A stretch of 64,000 nucleotides of DNA from assembly GCF_024494595.1 (NCBI RefSeq), contig NZ_JANHDI010000016.1, positions 29,571 through 93,570 on the forward strand, in the 5' to 3' direction. The DNA is from Halobellus rarus (GTDB lineage: Archaea > Halobacteriota > Halobacteria > Halobacteriales > Haloferacaceae). The notes beneath the pieces are model-generated. The model was not told the origin of the DNA. It saw only the letters and a list, made by a program, of their open reading frames with translations, and made no database searches. Below, one piece after another: positions 52,042 to 61,019 of this stretch; the first letter of the stretch is position 1; each line of letters opens with the position of its first letter. The position numbers and the translations under genes were made by a program.

Positions 52042-52164
52042 ATGCCCCTGGTACCGCACTACCCGACCGACGAACCGAAGCGCGATCGCCGCGTACCGGA
52101 CATCGACGAGATCGTCGACGACATTCTGGGGAGCGGCGACGACCCGCAACCGGTCGTCGGGTGA
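52042..52164 (+). CDS. Small acidic hypothetical protein (40 residues)
   Basis: The frame begins MPLVPHYPTDEPKRD and ends VPDIDEIVDDILGSGDDPQP, very acidic in the haloarchaeal style. It lacks a recognisable domain and a clear promoter. The flanking sequence 51838-52041 holds nothing else. Confidence 0.35.
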   Translation: MPLVPHYPTDEPKRDRRVPDIDEIVDDILGSGDDPQPVVG

Positions 52165-52556
52165 TCCCGACGGACCGGAGTGCGATACCGAATTTTTTTC
52201 GAGTTGCCGGACGGATCGTTCCGCATGGGAAAACGGGTGTTCGTATTCGCCAGCAGCCGGCCCATACTACTGTTTCATCGTCTCTCCTAACCGATTACAG
52301 CGGACAGAGTGGTGTTGACTCCGACGAACGGGTGGTATTATTCGTTGGGGTGGAATGGTACGTGCCTTTATTTTCAGCGGCGATATTTGGCCTCTTTTCG
52401 TTCATCAACTCTGATACATAATACATCTGATCGTACGTATGCTTGCGGATTATTGGAGGATGAGTCAAGTTGACAGGGGTGATGCCTTTCACATCTTCGG
52501 GTTTCGGTCATAAATGACCAGAGATATAAACCTCTATAGCGTTACTGTGAGTTGGT
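52165..52556. other. 392-base gap before the TRAP transporter genes
   Basis: A plus-strand frame ends in VLFVGVEWYVPLFSAAIFGL, a hydrophobic stretch, but has no credible start and I do not call it. The AT-rich end (52505-52540, GATATAAACC) supplies the promoter of the solute-binding protein, about 28 bases before its ATG. Confidence 0.45.
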
Positions 52557-53606
52557 ATGTCATCCGATAAAAGCCGACGGAGATTCCTCGAAGCGGCCGG
52601 CGTCGCAGGCGTTGCAGCCCTCGCCGGATGTAGCGGCAACGGCGGCGACGGCAGCGGCGACGGTGATGGTGACGGCAGCGGCGACGGCAGCGGCGACAGC
52701 GGTGGCGACACCGCGACCGAAACCGAGACGGGCGGCGACGGGGGCGACACCGAGACTCGCCTGAGCTGGCACGCCGGCGGTACCGGTGGCACCTACTACC
52801 CGCTGTCGAACGAGTTCAAGACCATCGTCGAGGCGAACACGGACTTCTCGCTGAACGTCCAGTCGACGGGCGCGAGCGTCGAGAACGTCGGGAGCCTCGC
52901 GAGCGAATCCGCCGACTTCGCGCTGATCCAGAACGACATCGCGTACTTCGCGAAGAACGGCACGGGAATCGATACGTTCCAGGACAACGCGATCGAGAAC
53001 CTCCAGGGCGTCGCGACGCTGTACCCCGAGACGATCACGGTCGTCACGCTGGAGGACACCGGCATCGAGACGCTGAGCGATCTCAGCGGCGCGACGATCA
53101 ACACCGGCGACCTCGGATCCGGGACCCAGGTCAACGCGAATCAGATCCTCGAAGCCGTCGGCATCACCGACTACAACGAGCAGAACGCCGGCTTCTCGCA
53201 GGCCTCCGAACAGCTCGCGAACGGCGACATCGAGGCCGCCTTCGTCGTCGGCGGCTGGCCGGTCGGTGCCATCGAGGACCTCGCGAACACGAACGACGTC
53301 CAAATCGTTCCGATCGAGGGCGACAACCGCGACGCCGTCAAGGACGCCGCCTCCTGGTTCGCCGACGACACGATCCCGGGCGGAACGTACACGGGCGTCG
53401 ACGAGGCCGTCGAGACGGTCGCCGTGCAGGCGATGATCGCGACGCACTCCGGCGTCCCCGCCGACACCGTCGAGACGATCACGGCAGCCATCTTCGACAA
53501 CGTCGACGAGCTCTCGATCAAGACGGACTTCATCACCGCCGACAGCGCACAGGACGGGATGTCGATCGAGCTTCACGAGGGCGCGGCGGCGTACTTCGAC
53601 GCGTAA
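52557..53606 (+). CDS. TAXI family TRAP transporter solute-binding lipoprotein
   Basis: The 349-residue protein has a twin-arginine signal (KSRRRFLEAAGVAGVAALAG) with lipobox Cys, a long Gly/Asp/Ser linker, and the TAXI (TRAP-associated extracytoplasmic immunogenic) domain. The start LSWHAGGTGGTYYPLSNEFK, ALIQNDIAYFAKNGTG, LSGATINTGDLGSGTQVNAN and AAFVVGGWPVGAIEDL are typical. It binds the substrate outside the cell and passes it to the permease at 54194. Ligands of TAXI systems are mostly organic acids, and few are known. Confidence 0.9.
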   Translation: MSSDKSRRRFLEAAGVAGVAALAGCSGNGGDGSGDGDGDGSGDGSGDSGGDTATETETGGDGGDTETRLSWHAGGTGGTYYPLSNEFKTIVEANTDFSLNVQSTGASVENVGSLASESADFALIQNDIAYFAKNGTGIDTFQDNAIENLQGVATLYPETITVVTLEDTGIETLSDLSGATINTGDLGSGTQVNANQILEAVGITDYNEQNAGFSQASEQLANGDIEAAFVVGGWPVGAIEDLANTNDVQIVPIEGDNRDAVKDAASWFADDTIPGGTYTGVDEAVETVAVQAMIATHSGVPADTVETITAAIFDNVDELSIKTDFITADSAQDGMSIELHEGAAAYFDA

Positions 53607-53684
53607 TCCCGTCGGAGAGCCACTCCCTCGAGGACCCGTCGGTACCGTAGCTGTCAAGAGCGTACCTTTGTCTATTCCCAAGCG

Positions 53685-54197
53685 GTGAACCGAACGATAA
53701 TCACGCGAAAACGCGCACTCGCAGCGCTGGGGGCCGTGGCGATCGCCGCAGTGATAGTTCTCGCCGGCGTAGCCGCGGCCGTTCCGACCGGACAGGTGCT
53801 CGTGGTCGAGGACGTCGACACGGGAGAACACTACGTCACCCAACCCGTCTCGAACGGGAGCACCGTCGGGCTGGAGTACATGCACAGCGTCGAGAAGACC
53901 CGCGTGTACGACGAGTACCGGATCGAAGGGCGGACGCTCGTGAACACGCGGATGGAGTTCGAGTCCTACGGCTGGGGGCTGCCGTCGGGAGTGAACGTGA
54001 CGAACGTCGACGGGACGTTCGTGTACGAGCCGTCGGAGCCGATCACGAGGCTCGAAACGCTCTCGGTGTCCCCGGGACGGATCGCAAACCATACGTTGAT
54101 CATCGACGACCGGGAGTATGATCTGGTCGCGGAGACGAACGCCAGTGACGTCCGGATCCACGTCGAGCGGCGCACGCTAAGGGACGTATTCCTATGA
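53685..54197 (+). CDS. DUF1850 protein of the TRAP operon
   Basis: This 170-residue protein has a single N-terminal membrane helix (ALGAVAIAAVIVLAGVAAAV) and a small domain with VGLEYMHSVEKTRVYDEYRI and GRTLVNTRMEFESYGWGLPS, the DUF1850 pattern. DUF1850 genes are regularly found between TAXI binding proteins and TRAP permeases and may serve as an accessory. Its last bases overlap the permease start by 4 (ATGA at 54194-54197). Confidence 0.85.
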   Translation: MNRTIITRKRALAALGAVAIAAVIVLAGVAAAVPTGQVLVVEDVDTGEHYVTQPVSNGSTVGLEYMHSVEKTRVYDEYRIEGRTLVNTRMEFESYGWGLPSGVNVTNVDGTFVYEPSEPITRLETLSVSPGRIANHTLIIDDREYDLVAETNASDVRIHVERRTLRDVFL

Positions 54198-56905
54198 GCA
54201 CGAACAACGCAACGAACGGCGAGGATGGTGTCGAAGAGGAAATATCCAGAGAGGAGGCCGAGGAACTCATCGAAGAGATCGAGCGCCGGCGTTCGTTGAA
54301 GGGACTGGCCGCCCTCGCGGTCGCCGTAATCGGAATAGCCTTCTCGCTGTTTCAACTGGCGCTGGCGGCGCGGAGCTTCACGTTCACGATCCCGCTCCCC
54401 GTCGTCGACAACTTCCAGGTGTCGTTGCAGCTCCTGCAGGCCAACGCGATCCACGTCGCCTTCGCGCTCGTTCTCACGTTCCTGATGTTCCCCGCCAGTA
54501 TGGGCGACGGGTTCGTCTCGCGGAACCTGGGACGCCTCGTCGACGCCGCCGAGGACGCGTTCGGTGCCGACAACCCGCTCGCGAGCGCGTTCGACGGGCT
54601 CCGACGGGGGTTCCGCTGGGCGTTCGTCGATCCCGATCGGAGCCGCGTCACCCCCTTCGACGTGCTCTGTATGATCACCGCCGCGCTCTCGGCGCTCTAT
54701 TTCCTGATGGAGTTCCCCGAGATTCAGGACATGCGCGTGTTCGGCCTCGAGTCCGGGCGGCCGGTCACGGAGATTTACACGTTCCTCGACCCGATTCTGG
54801 GCGGCGTTCCCTTCATCAGCGAGTACTCCTACGCGATGATCCTGGGGGTCGTCGGCGTGCTCCTGGTGCTCGAAGCCACCCGGCGGACGCTCGGCCTGCC
54901 GCTGATGCTCATCGTCGCCACGTTCATCGTCTACGCCCGCTGGGGCTATCTCATCAGCAGCGGTACGCCGTTCCTCGGCCTGCTCGCGATCCCGGAGCTC
55001 ACCTGGCCGGACATCGTCCAGAACCTCTGGTACAACACCGAGAACGGGGTGTTCGGAATTCCGGTCACGGTGTCCGTCAGCTTCATTTACATCTTCATCC
55101 TCTTCGGCTCGTTCCTGGAGATGAGCGGCGCGGGACAGTGGTTCATCGACCTCGCGTACGCCGCCACGGGCAAGCGCAAGGGCGGCCCCGCGAAGGCGAG
55201 CATCCTCGCGAGCGGCTTCATGGGGACGATCTCGGGGTCGTCGATCGCGAACACGGTCACCACCGGGGCGTTCACGATCCCGCTGATGAAGCGCTCGGGG
55301 TACTCGCCGGAGTTCTCCGGCGCGGTCGAGTCCTCGGCGTCGTCGGGCGGGCAGATCCTCCCGCCCGTGATGGGCGCGGCGGCGTTCCTGATGGTCCAGT
55401 ACACCGCGACGCCGTTCCGCGAGATCATCATCCTCGCGACGGTGCCGGCGGTCGTGTTCTTCTTCGGCGTCTGGGTGATGGTCCACTTCAAGGCGGTCCA
55501 GGAGGGAATCGGCGGTCTCGAAGAGACCGCCTCGATGCTCGAACACATGAAGAAGGGGTGGTTCTACCTCGTCCCCATCTTCCTGCTGCTGTATTACCTC
55601 ATCATCGAGCGGCTGTCGGTCTCTCGGTCCGCGTGGTTCACGCTCGTCGCGCTCGTCGCGCTCATCACCTTCATCGCGGCTTACAGCGAGAAGACCCGGA
55701 CGTTCCTACTCGGTTCCCTCGCGGCGATCGTCGGCGTCGAACTGGCGAGCTACGTCGTTGCCGGCGTCGCCGTCACCGGACTCATCGCCGGAAGCGGCGG
55801 TTCGGGGGTTCCGCTCGCGGAGGCCGCGTCGATCGTCCTCCCCCGAATCGGCTGGTACGCGATGCTCGCCGGCGCGGTGACGATGCTCGTCTACACCGAC
55901 GTCCAATCGAAGGTCCTCGACCTCAACCCCACGATCCAGAACGCGGCCGAATCGGCCGGGGATCGGACGGGTCGCGGCCTCGGGGAGAACCAACTGTTCC
56001 GCGTCGGGACGTTCGTCGTCAAGTCGATGGAAGAGGGTGCGCGCACGGCCGTCCCGGTCGTCATCGCCGTCGCCGCGGCCGGCATCATCCCCGGCGTCAT
56101 CAGCGTCTCCGGGCTGGGGCCGAACCTCACGTCGCTCCTCCTGGCGCTCTCGGGCGGGTCGATCGTGGTGATGCTGCTCGTGACAGCCGTCGCGAGCATC
56201 ATCCTCGGGATGGGAATGCCCACGACAGTCACGTACATCATCCTCATCTCGATGCTCGCGACGCCGCTGGTCGAGTTCGGGATCCCGCTTCTCGCCGCGC
56301 ACCTGTTCATCCTCTACTTCGGCGTCATCGCCGACATCACGCCGCCCGTCGCCGTCGCCGCCTACGCGGCCAGCGGGGTCGCGAAGTCCGACCCCTTCGA
56401 GACCGGCGTGAAAGCGTTCTCGCTGTCGCTGAACAAGGCGATCGTCCCCTTCGCGTTCGTGCTCGCCCCCGGGGTCGTCCTGCTCAGAGAGAAGGAGAAC
56501 GCCGCCGAGTTGCCGATCCGCGATCAGCACCGCGTCGTCAACTTCGCCGACCTCGCGGAGCTCTCCTACTCGATTCCGGAGATCCTGATCCCCGTCGTCG
56601 GCGTCTTCCTCGGAGTCGTCGCACTCGGCGCGACCGTCATCGGGACGATGTACGGGCGCGTGAACCGGATCGAGCGGACCGGGTTCGCGATCAGTTCGCT
56701 CCTGCTTATGGCCCCGGGCCTGCTCTCGGAGTCGGTGTTCGACATCCTGAGTCTCGTCGGCGTGACGGTCTCGGTCGACGCGCTGCTGCTCGACCTCGCG
56801 CTCCGCGGCGTCGGCTTCGTCCTCTTCGCCGCGCTCGTCGCGAAGAACCGACGCGAATCGGAGTCCACCGGCGGGCGAGCCGAAGTCGAGGCCACCTCGG
56901 CGTAG
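54194..56905 (+). CDS. TRAP transporter permease, fused small and large subunits
   Basis: The 903-residue protein has an acidic N-terminal tail, a first membrane group of about four or five helices (DctQ-like), and the large 12-helix DctM part with AKASILASGFMGTISGSSIA and GYSPEFSGAVESSASSGGQI near residues 330-390, and GMGMPTTVTYIILISMLATP near 670. This is the usual fused TAXI-type permease. It takes up substrate against a gradient using Na+ or H+. It is in one operon with DUF1850 and probably the binding protein. Confidence 0.92.
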   Translation: MSTNNATNGEDGVEEEISREEAEELIEEIERRRSLKGLAALAVAVIGIAFSLFQLALAARSFTFTIPLPVVDNFQVSLQLLQANAIHVAFALVLTFLMFPASMGDGFVSRNLGRLVDAAEDAFGADNPLASAFDGLRRGFRWAFVDPDRSRVTPFDVLCMITAALSALYFLMEFPEIQDMRVFGLESGRPVTEIYTFLDPILGGVPFISEYSYAMILGVVGVLLVLEATRRTLGLPLMLIVATFIVYARWGYLISSGTPFLGLLAIPELTWPDIVQNLWYNTENGVFGIPVTVSVSFIYIFILFGSFLEMSGAGQWFIDLAYAATGKRKGGPAKASILASGFMGTISGSSIANTVTTGAFTIPLMKRSGYSPEFSGAVESSASSGGQILPPVMGAAAFLMVQYTATPFREIIILATVPAVVFFFGVWVMVHFKAVQEGIGGLEETASMLEHMKKGWFYLVPIFLLLYYLIIERLSVSRSAWFTLVALVALITFIAAYSEKTRTFLLGSLAAIVGVELASYVVAGVAVTGLIAGSGGSGVPLAEAASIVLPRIGWYAMLAGAVTMLVYTDVQSKVLDLNPTIQNAAESAGDRTGRGLGENQLFRVGTFVVKSMEEGARTAVPVVIAVAAAGIIPGVISVSGLGPNLTSLLLALSGGSIVVMLLVTAVASIILGMGMPTTVTYIILISMLATPLVEFGIPLLAAHLFILYFGVIADITPPVAVAAYAASGVAKSDPFETGVKAFSLSLNKAIVPFAFVLAPGVVLLREKENAAELPIRDQHRVVNFADLAELSYSIPEILIPVVGVFLGVVALGATVIGTMYGRVNRIERTGFAISSLLLMAPGLLSESVFDILSLVGVTVSVDALLLDLALRGVGFVLFAALVAKNRRESESTGGRAEVEATSA

Positions 56906-57113
56906 CGAGACGGCGGGATCTACCCCCAATTCCGCGTCGGCTTCGCCAGTCAATCGACAGGCTAAGATACACCCGGGTCGCAGTAAACCGATAGACACTA
57001 TTGATCGGCCGGAAATCGGTGCGTATCGCTCGACTCGATCGGGGCCACAGGGCGGGACGACCGCGTTCGACGGCGACACCGAGGAGTCGACGGCCGAAAG
57101 AAGGGTCACGAAT

Positions 57114-57770
57114 ATGTCGATTACAGCAAAGGTACACATCCGGCACGAACACCTCGCACTCGTCCCGACGCTACAGAATCTCGACGGTGTCAGTATCCGC
57201 GTGATCACGCAGGGCACGACCGATCCGGGGTCGACGTACTTCCCGTTCCTGATCGAGTACGACGATCACGAGGAACTCGAAGCGATGCTCGAGGCCGACG
57301 TCACCGTCGAGCAGTTCGAGTTGATCGATCGGACGGGCGACACCGCGATCTACTACATCGAACACACGCCCGAAACGATCCTCATCAGCAGCGTCGTGAC
57401 CGAACAGAACGGGTTTCTCGTCCACACGGAGACGAAGGACGGCGGGTGGCTGGTCCACCTGCTGCTCCCGGACCGGGCGGCGCTCAACGCCATCTGGGAG
57501 TACGCGATCGAGAACGACATCGAACTGGACATCATCGAAATCTACAGCAACGAGGACGCCGGCGGCGAGTCCTCTTACGGCCTCACCGACGAACAGCGGG
57601 CGGCGCTACAACTCGCGTTCTCCGAGGGGTACTTCAACGAACCGCGTGACATCTCACTCAGCGAGGTCGCCGAGGAGATGGACCTGTCCTCGACGGCGAT
57701 GAGCGGCCGGCTCCGCCGCGGGATGCGGAACCTCATCGCGGCGACGATCGCCGACCGGGACCGCGAGTAG
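57114..57770 (+). CDS. HTH_10 (BAT-type) transcription regulator
   Basis: The 218-residue protein has the usual BAT-type start (MSITAKVHIRHEHLALVPTL), a ligand-type domain to about residue 150, and the HTH_10 domain at about 162-212 with LSEVAEEMDLSSTAMSGRLR. It lies between the TRAP operon and the methanethiol oxidase gene, on the same strand, and is a reasonable local regulator of either. It is smaller than PAS-carrying bacterio-opsin activators, and the signal it reads is unknown. Confidence 0.87.
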   Translation: MSITAKVHIRHEHLALVPTLQNLDGVSIRVITQGTTDPGSTYFPFLIEYDDHEELEAMLEADVTVEQFELIDRTGDTAIYYIEHTPETILISSVVTEQNGFLVHTETKDGGWLVHLLLPDRAALNAIWEYAIENDIELDIIEIYSNEDAGGESSYGLTDEQRAALQLAFSEGYFNEPRDISLSEVAEEMDLSSTAMSGRLRRGMRNLIAATIADRDRE

Positions 57771-57951
57771 CAACTCGAGGTCTGTCTCCTCAGTGTCGAA
57801 ACTCGTCGTTTTGCAGAATCGTCTCTAACTTCGACTCGCCCTTCGTCGTGGTCACGGTACAAGAGACGCTCTCCGAACTTCTTTACAAACCCAATATGAT
57901 ATAAATCATTAACATAATATTAATTCATTGTGATTGAAACAACAGAGGAGG

Positions 57952-59364
57952 ATGAGTACTGACAAACCGTCAACCAAATCGGAGCACAGTAGCCACGGCG
58001 ACCACGACCACCACGAAGTCGAGGGGCCGGGCTATCCGACGCCCGCCGCGATGCGGACCGAGGGCAGACGGGAGAAGACCGCGTACGTGATGGCACCCCG
58101 AGTCGGAATGGCGAACGACGGCCCCGACTTCGTCGGCGTCGTCGACCTCGATCCGGAGTCGGACACGTATAGCGACATCGTCGACACGATCGAGATGCCG
58201 AACAAGGGCGACGAACTCCACCACTTCGGCTGGAACGCCTGCTCGTCGTCGTGCCACGCCGAAGGGCTGTCTCGCCAGTACCTCGTCGTCCCCGGACAGC
58301 GCTCTTCGCGCATCCACATCATCGACGCGGAGGACCCCCGTGACCCCGAGATGGTGAAGGTCATCGAACCCGAGGAGGTGTTCGAGTACGACCTCTCGGC
58401 ACCCCACACCGTTCACTGCGTCCCCGGCGGCAAGATCGTCGTCAGTATGCTCGGCGACGCCGAAGGCAAACTCCCCGGCGGCTTCCTCCAACTCGATCAG
58501 GAGGACTTCAGCATCGAGGGTCGCTGGGAGACCGACCGCGGCGAGATGGAGATGAACTACGACTACTGGTACCAGCCGCGCCACGACGTCCTCATCTCCA
58601 GCGAGTGGGCCGCACCGAACACCTACTATCCGGGATTCGACCTCGACGACGTCGAAGCGGGCAAATACGGAAACAGCATCCACGTCTGGTCCTGGGAGGA
58701 CCGCGAGCACATCCAGACTCTGGAGTTCGGCGAACAGGGCCAGATCCCACTGGAAGTCCGGATGAGCCACAACCCCGAGGAGACGCAGGGCTACGTCGGC
58801 GCGGCACTGTCTTCGAACATCATCCGCTTCTACGAGCGGGACGACGGCACCTGGGACTGGGACGTCGTCATCGACGAGGACCCCCGCGAACACGAGGACT
58901 GGGATATGCCCGTTCCGCCGCTGATCACGGACATCCTCCTGTCGCTCGACGACCAGTACCTCTTCTTCTCGAACTGGCTCCACGGCGACGTGCGGATGTA
59001 CGACGTGAGCGACTCTGCGAACCCCCGGCTCGTCGATCAGATCTGGGCCGGCGGACTGTTCAGCGATCGACAGGAGGTGCAGGGCACCGAGATCCGCGGC
59101 GCGCCGCAGATGCTCCAGCTCTCGCGTGACGGCCGGCGGCTCTACTGGACGACGTCGCTGTTCTCCTCGTGGGACAATCAGTTCTTCCCGGACATCGCCG
59201 AGGAGGGCTCGCTGATGCTGAAGGCGGACGTCTACCCCGAGGAGGGGCGGATGGAACTGGACGAGGAGTTCCTCGTCGACTTCGGAGACGCGCCCGGCGG
59301 ACCGGCGCGCGCCCACGAGATCCGCTGGCCCGGTGGCGACTGCACCAGCGACGTCTGGCAGTGA
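57952..59364 (+). CDS. Methanethiol oxidase (selenium-binding protein SBP56 family)
   Basis: The ATG at 57952 gives 470 residues, close to the usual 460-470. After a His-rich leader (HSSHGDHDHHE) come GDELHHFGWNACSSSCH, SAPHTVHCVPGGKIVVSMLG, and a series of WD-like blades ending in ARAHEIRWPGGDCTSDVWQ. The family is a seven-bladed propeller binding copper through His residues; members oxidise methanethiol to formaldehyde, hydrogen sulfide and hydrogen peroxide. The Cys loop reads CSSSC here, where CSSC is common. It is followed by the ferredoxin gene with no gap (TGAATG), so both are co-translated. A role in heavy-metal or selenium binding is the older alternative. Confidence 0.87.
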   Translation: MSTDKPSTKSEHSSHGDHDHHEVEGPGYPTPAAMRTEGRREKTAYVMAPRVGMANDGPDFVGVVDLDPESDTYSDIVDTIEMPNKGDELHHFGWNACSSSCHAEGLSRQYLVVPGQRSSRIHIIDAEDPRDPEMVKVIEPEEVFEYDLSAPHTVHCVPGGKIVVSMLGDAEGKLPGGFLQLDQEDFSIEGRWETDRGEMEMNYDYWYQPRHDVLISSEWAAPNTYYPGFDLDDVEAGKYGNSIHVWSWEDREHIQTLEFGEQGQIPLEVRMSHNPEETQGYVGAALSSNIIRFYERDDGTWDWDVVIDEDPREHEDWDMPVPPLITDILLSLDDQYLFFSNWLHGDVRMYDVSDSANPRLVDQIWAGGLFSDRQEVQGTEIRGAPQMLQLSRDGRRLYWTTSLFSSWDNQFFPDIAEEGSLMLKADVYPEEGRMELDEEFLVDFGDAPGGPARAHEIRWPGGDCTSDVWQ

Positions 59365-59700
59365 ATGGTCGACGACGACGAGGAAACTCACGCTGTCGAA
59401 CTCTGCTGGTCGGGCGGGCGGGTCGAGACGATTCGCGTCGGGAGGGGCGAGACCGTGGTCGACGCCGCCGAGACCGCCGAGGTCGCCGTCCCGTACGGCT
59501 GTCTGTACGGGGTCTGTGGGACCTGCATCGCCGAACTGCTCGACGGCGAGATGACACACCGGCGGTCGCCGCGGGCCCTGAAAGACCGGACGCGCGAAGC
59601 GGGATACGTCCTGCTCTGCATCGCAACGCCAGAAACGGACTGTCGGCTCCGCGTCGGCCACGACATCCAGGCCGAAGTCGTCGGCACGCCCTGGAAGTGA
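59365..59700 (+). CDS. Plant-type 2Fe-2S ferredoxin
   Basis: The 111-residue acidic protein has cluster ligands Cys46, Cys51, Cys54 and Cys85 (PYGCLYGVCGTCIAE and YVLLCIATPE). The ATG directly follows the stop of the methanethiol oxidase gene, so it is almost certainly made with it. It is probably the electron carrier for that enzyme or for a partner in the same route. Haloarchaeal ferredoxins have an acidic insertion near the N-terminus; this one is shorter and belongs to another subgroup. Confidence 0.88.
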   Translation: MVDDDEETHAVELCWSGGRVETIRVGRGETVVDAAETAEVAVPYGCLYGVCGTCIAELLDGEMTHRRSPRALKDRTREAGYVLLCIATPETDCRLRVGHDIQAEVVGTPWK

Positions 59701-59717
59701 CTACGACTCGAGGGGAG

Positions 59718-60491
59718 CTACGCGTCGAGGACGGTCACGGAATCGCCGACGCGGAGTCGACGCCCGCGATGAGTCTCGGGAACGCCGGCGATGAGCATCG
59801 CGGTGAAGAAGTGCTCGAAGGCGTCCTCGTCGGCCCACCCGGGGAACGTCTCGCGGCGCTGCTCGATGAATCGCTCACGGAAGTCGGGCGTTACCGCACC
59901 GGTGTCGGGGTCGCGTCCGGGCACGACACACCGTCCGCAGGGCGTGACCCCCTCGAAGCGGACGTCCCCGATCTCGAACGACGGCGCGTCGTCGCCGACG
60001 AATCGGTCTTCCCAGAACGCGGGGACGCCGGCGATCTCGATATTGGCGCGCAGGCGTCGACGCGCTCCCTCGACGGAGATGTCCTCGAACCAGGAGGCGA
60101 TCGTTTCGAGGGTGGCCGTGCTGACGACCGAGGGACCCATCTCGCGGCGGTCGACGAACCCGCGCCGGACGTCCCGTTCGAGGGTGAGATCCAGATCGAA
60201 GAAGTCGCCGAACCACGCCGCGGCGCGTTCGCGCTCCCGGGCGAGGTCGAACTCCGCGGTCTCGTCCGACGGCGTCTCGACGGCGAACGTCCCCGAATCC
60301 GGACCGTAGTCCGTCGCGAGTTCGTGCACCCGCTGTGTGCGCTTTCCGTTGATCACGTCCCCCTCAGCGTCGAAGAGCGCGAACTCCCGATCCCCCTCCA
60401 GCGTCCCGCCGTCGAGGACAGTCGCAGCGCGGACGTCGATCCCGCCGAGGCCCTTCACGGGGTATACGCGGAGCCGTTCGAGTTGTGCCAT
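59718..60491 (-). CDS. MOSC domain protein (molybdenum cofactor-type)
   Basis: ATG 60491 gives 257 residues. The N-terminal MOSC_N beta-barrel (LERLRVYPVKGLGGIDVRAA, then DREFALFDAEGD) is followed by the MOSC domain with FEGVTPCGRCVVPGRDPDTG, whose cysteine binds molybdenum in mARC-type enzymes. Such proteins reduce N-hydroxylated or S-oxidised compounds with electrons from a ferredoxin-type partner. The ferredoxin gene converges on it with 17 bases between the stops, so the two could be partners although they are on opposite strands. Confidence 0.84.
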   Translation of the reverse strand: MAQLERLRVYPVKGLGGIDVRAATVLDGGTLEGDREFALFDAEGDVINGKRTQRVHELATDYGPDSGTFAVETPSDETAEFDLARERERAAAWFGDFFDLDLTLERDVRRGFVDRREMGPSVVSTATLETIASWFEDISVEGARRRLRANIEIAGVPAFWEDRFVGDDAPSFEIGDVRFEGVTPCGRCVVPGRDPDTGAVTPDFRERFIEQRRETFPGWADEDAFEHFFTAMLIAGVPETHRGRRLRVGDSVTVLDA

Positions 60492-60613
60492 TACCCGCCA
60501 GTGAGGCGGCCGAACGTGATTACGGTACCGTTCCAACGAGACGGCGAAAAGACGACGAAGAGACCACGAAGAGACGACAGAGTGTGGATCCGAGACAGAC
60601 GCCGAACGCGCAA

Positions 60614-60871
60614 CTACCGTTCGGTCCGATACACCGGGCGGAGCGACGTGACGTCCTTGTCGTAGCCCAACCACACGCTGAGGGCCGTCGCGACCAGAAC
60701 CAGATACACCGGATACAGGAGCAGGAGGACGTATCCGAAGGCGAACAGCGTGAGGGTTCCGTACCAGTACAACAACAGTGCGACGGCGAGGCCGACGATC
60801 GCTCCCGCGACGATCCCGAGCCGGAACGCGCGAGCGGCGTCCGGACCGGGTGCGGGTCGAGACGGAGTCAT
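60614..60871 (-). CDS. Small two-helix membrane protein
   Basis: The start at 60871 (85 residues) follows a TTATTTT element about 27 bases upstream. The protein has a short polar leader, two hydrophobic helices (LGIVAGAIVGLAVALLLYWY and the segment LLLLYPVYLVLVATALSVWL) and a short Arg-rich tail. I recognise no family. It is divergent from the demethylase gene, with a shared promoter region of about 150 bases. Confidence 0.65.
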   Translation of the reverse strand: MTPSRPAPGPDAARAFRLGIVAGAIVGLAVALLLYWYGTLTLFAFGYVLLLLYPVYLVLVATALSVWLGYDKDVTSLRPVYRTER

Positions 60872-60984
60872 ACGCCCGTTTTCGGGCGGAAGAAAATAAG
60901 GGATGCGCGGTATGGAGTGGTCTAGCATACTGTGTCCGGGGGCTCTTCCGAGCACCGGGATAAAAGCACGGTACTATCAGGGTT

Positions 60985-60995
60985 ACATTTTATTT
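60985..60995 (+). promoter_or_regulatory. TATA box (ACATTTTATTT) of the demethylase gene
   Basis: It is centred about 29 bases before the ATG at 61020, which supports this start and a leaderless transcript. Confidence 0.6.
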
Positions 60996-61019
60996 GGGTA
61001 TGATAACATCGTTCATAGG

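Noticed and set aside
53966..55546. Minus-strand frame of 526 codons inside the TRAP permease
   Set aside because: Arg/Glu/His-rich composition without a domain; the plus strand codes for a recognised permease.
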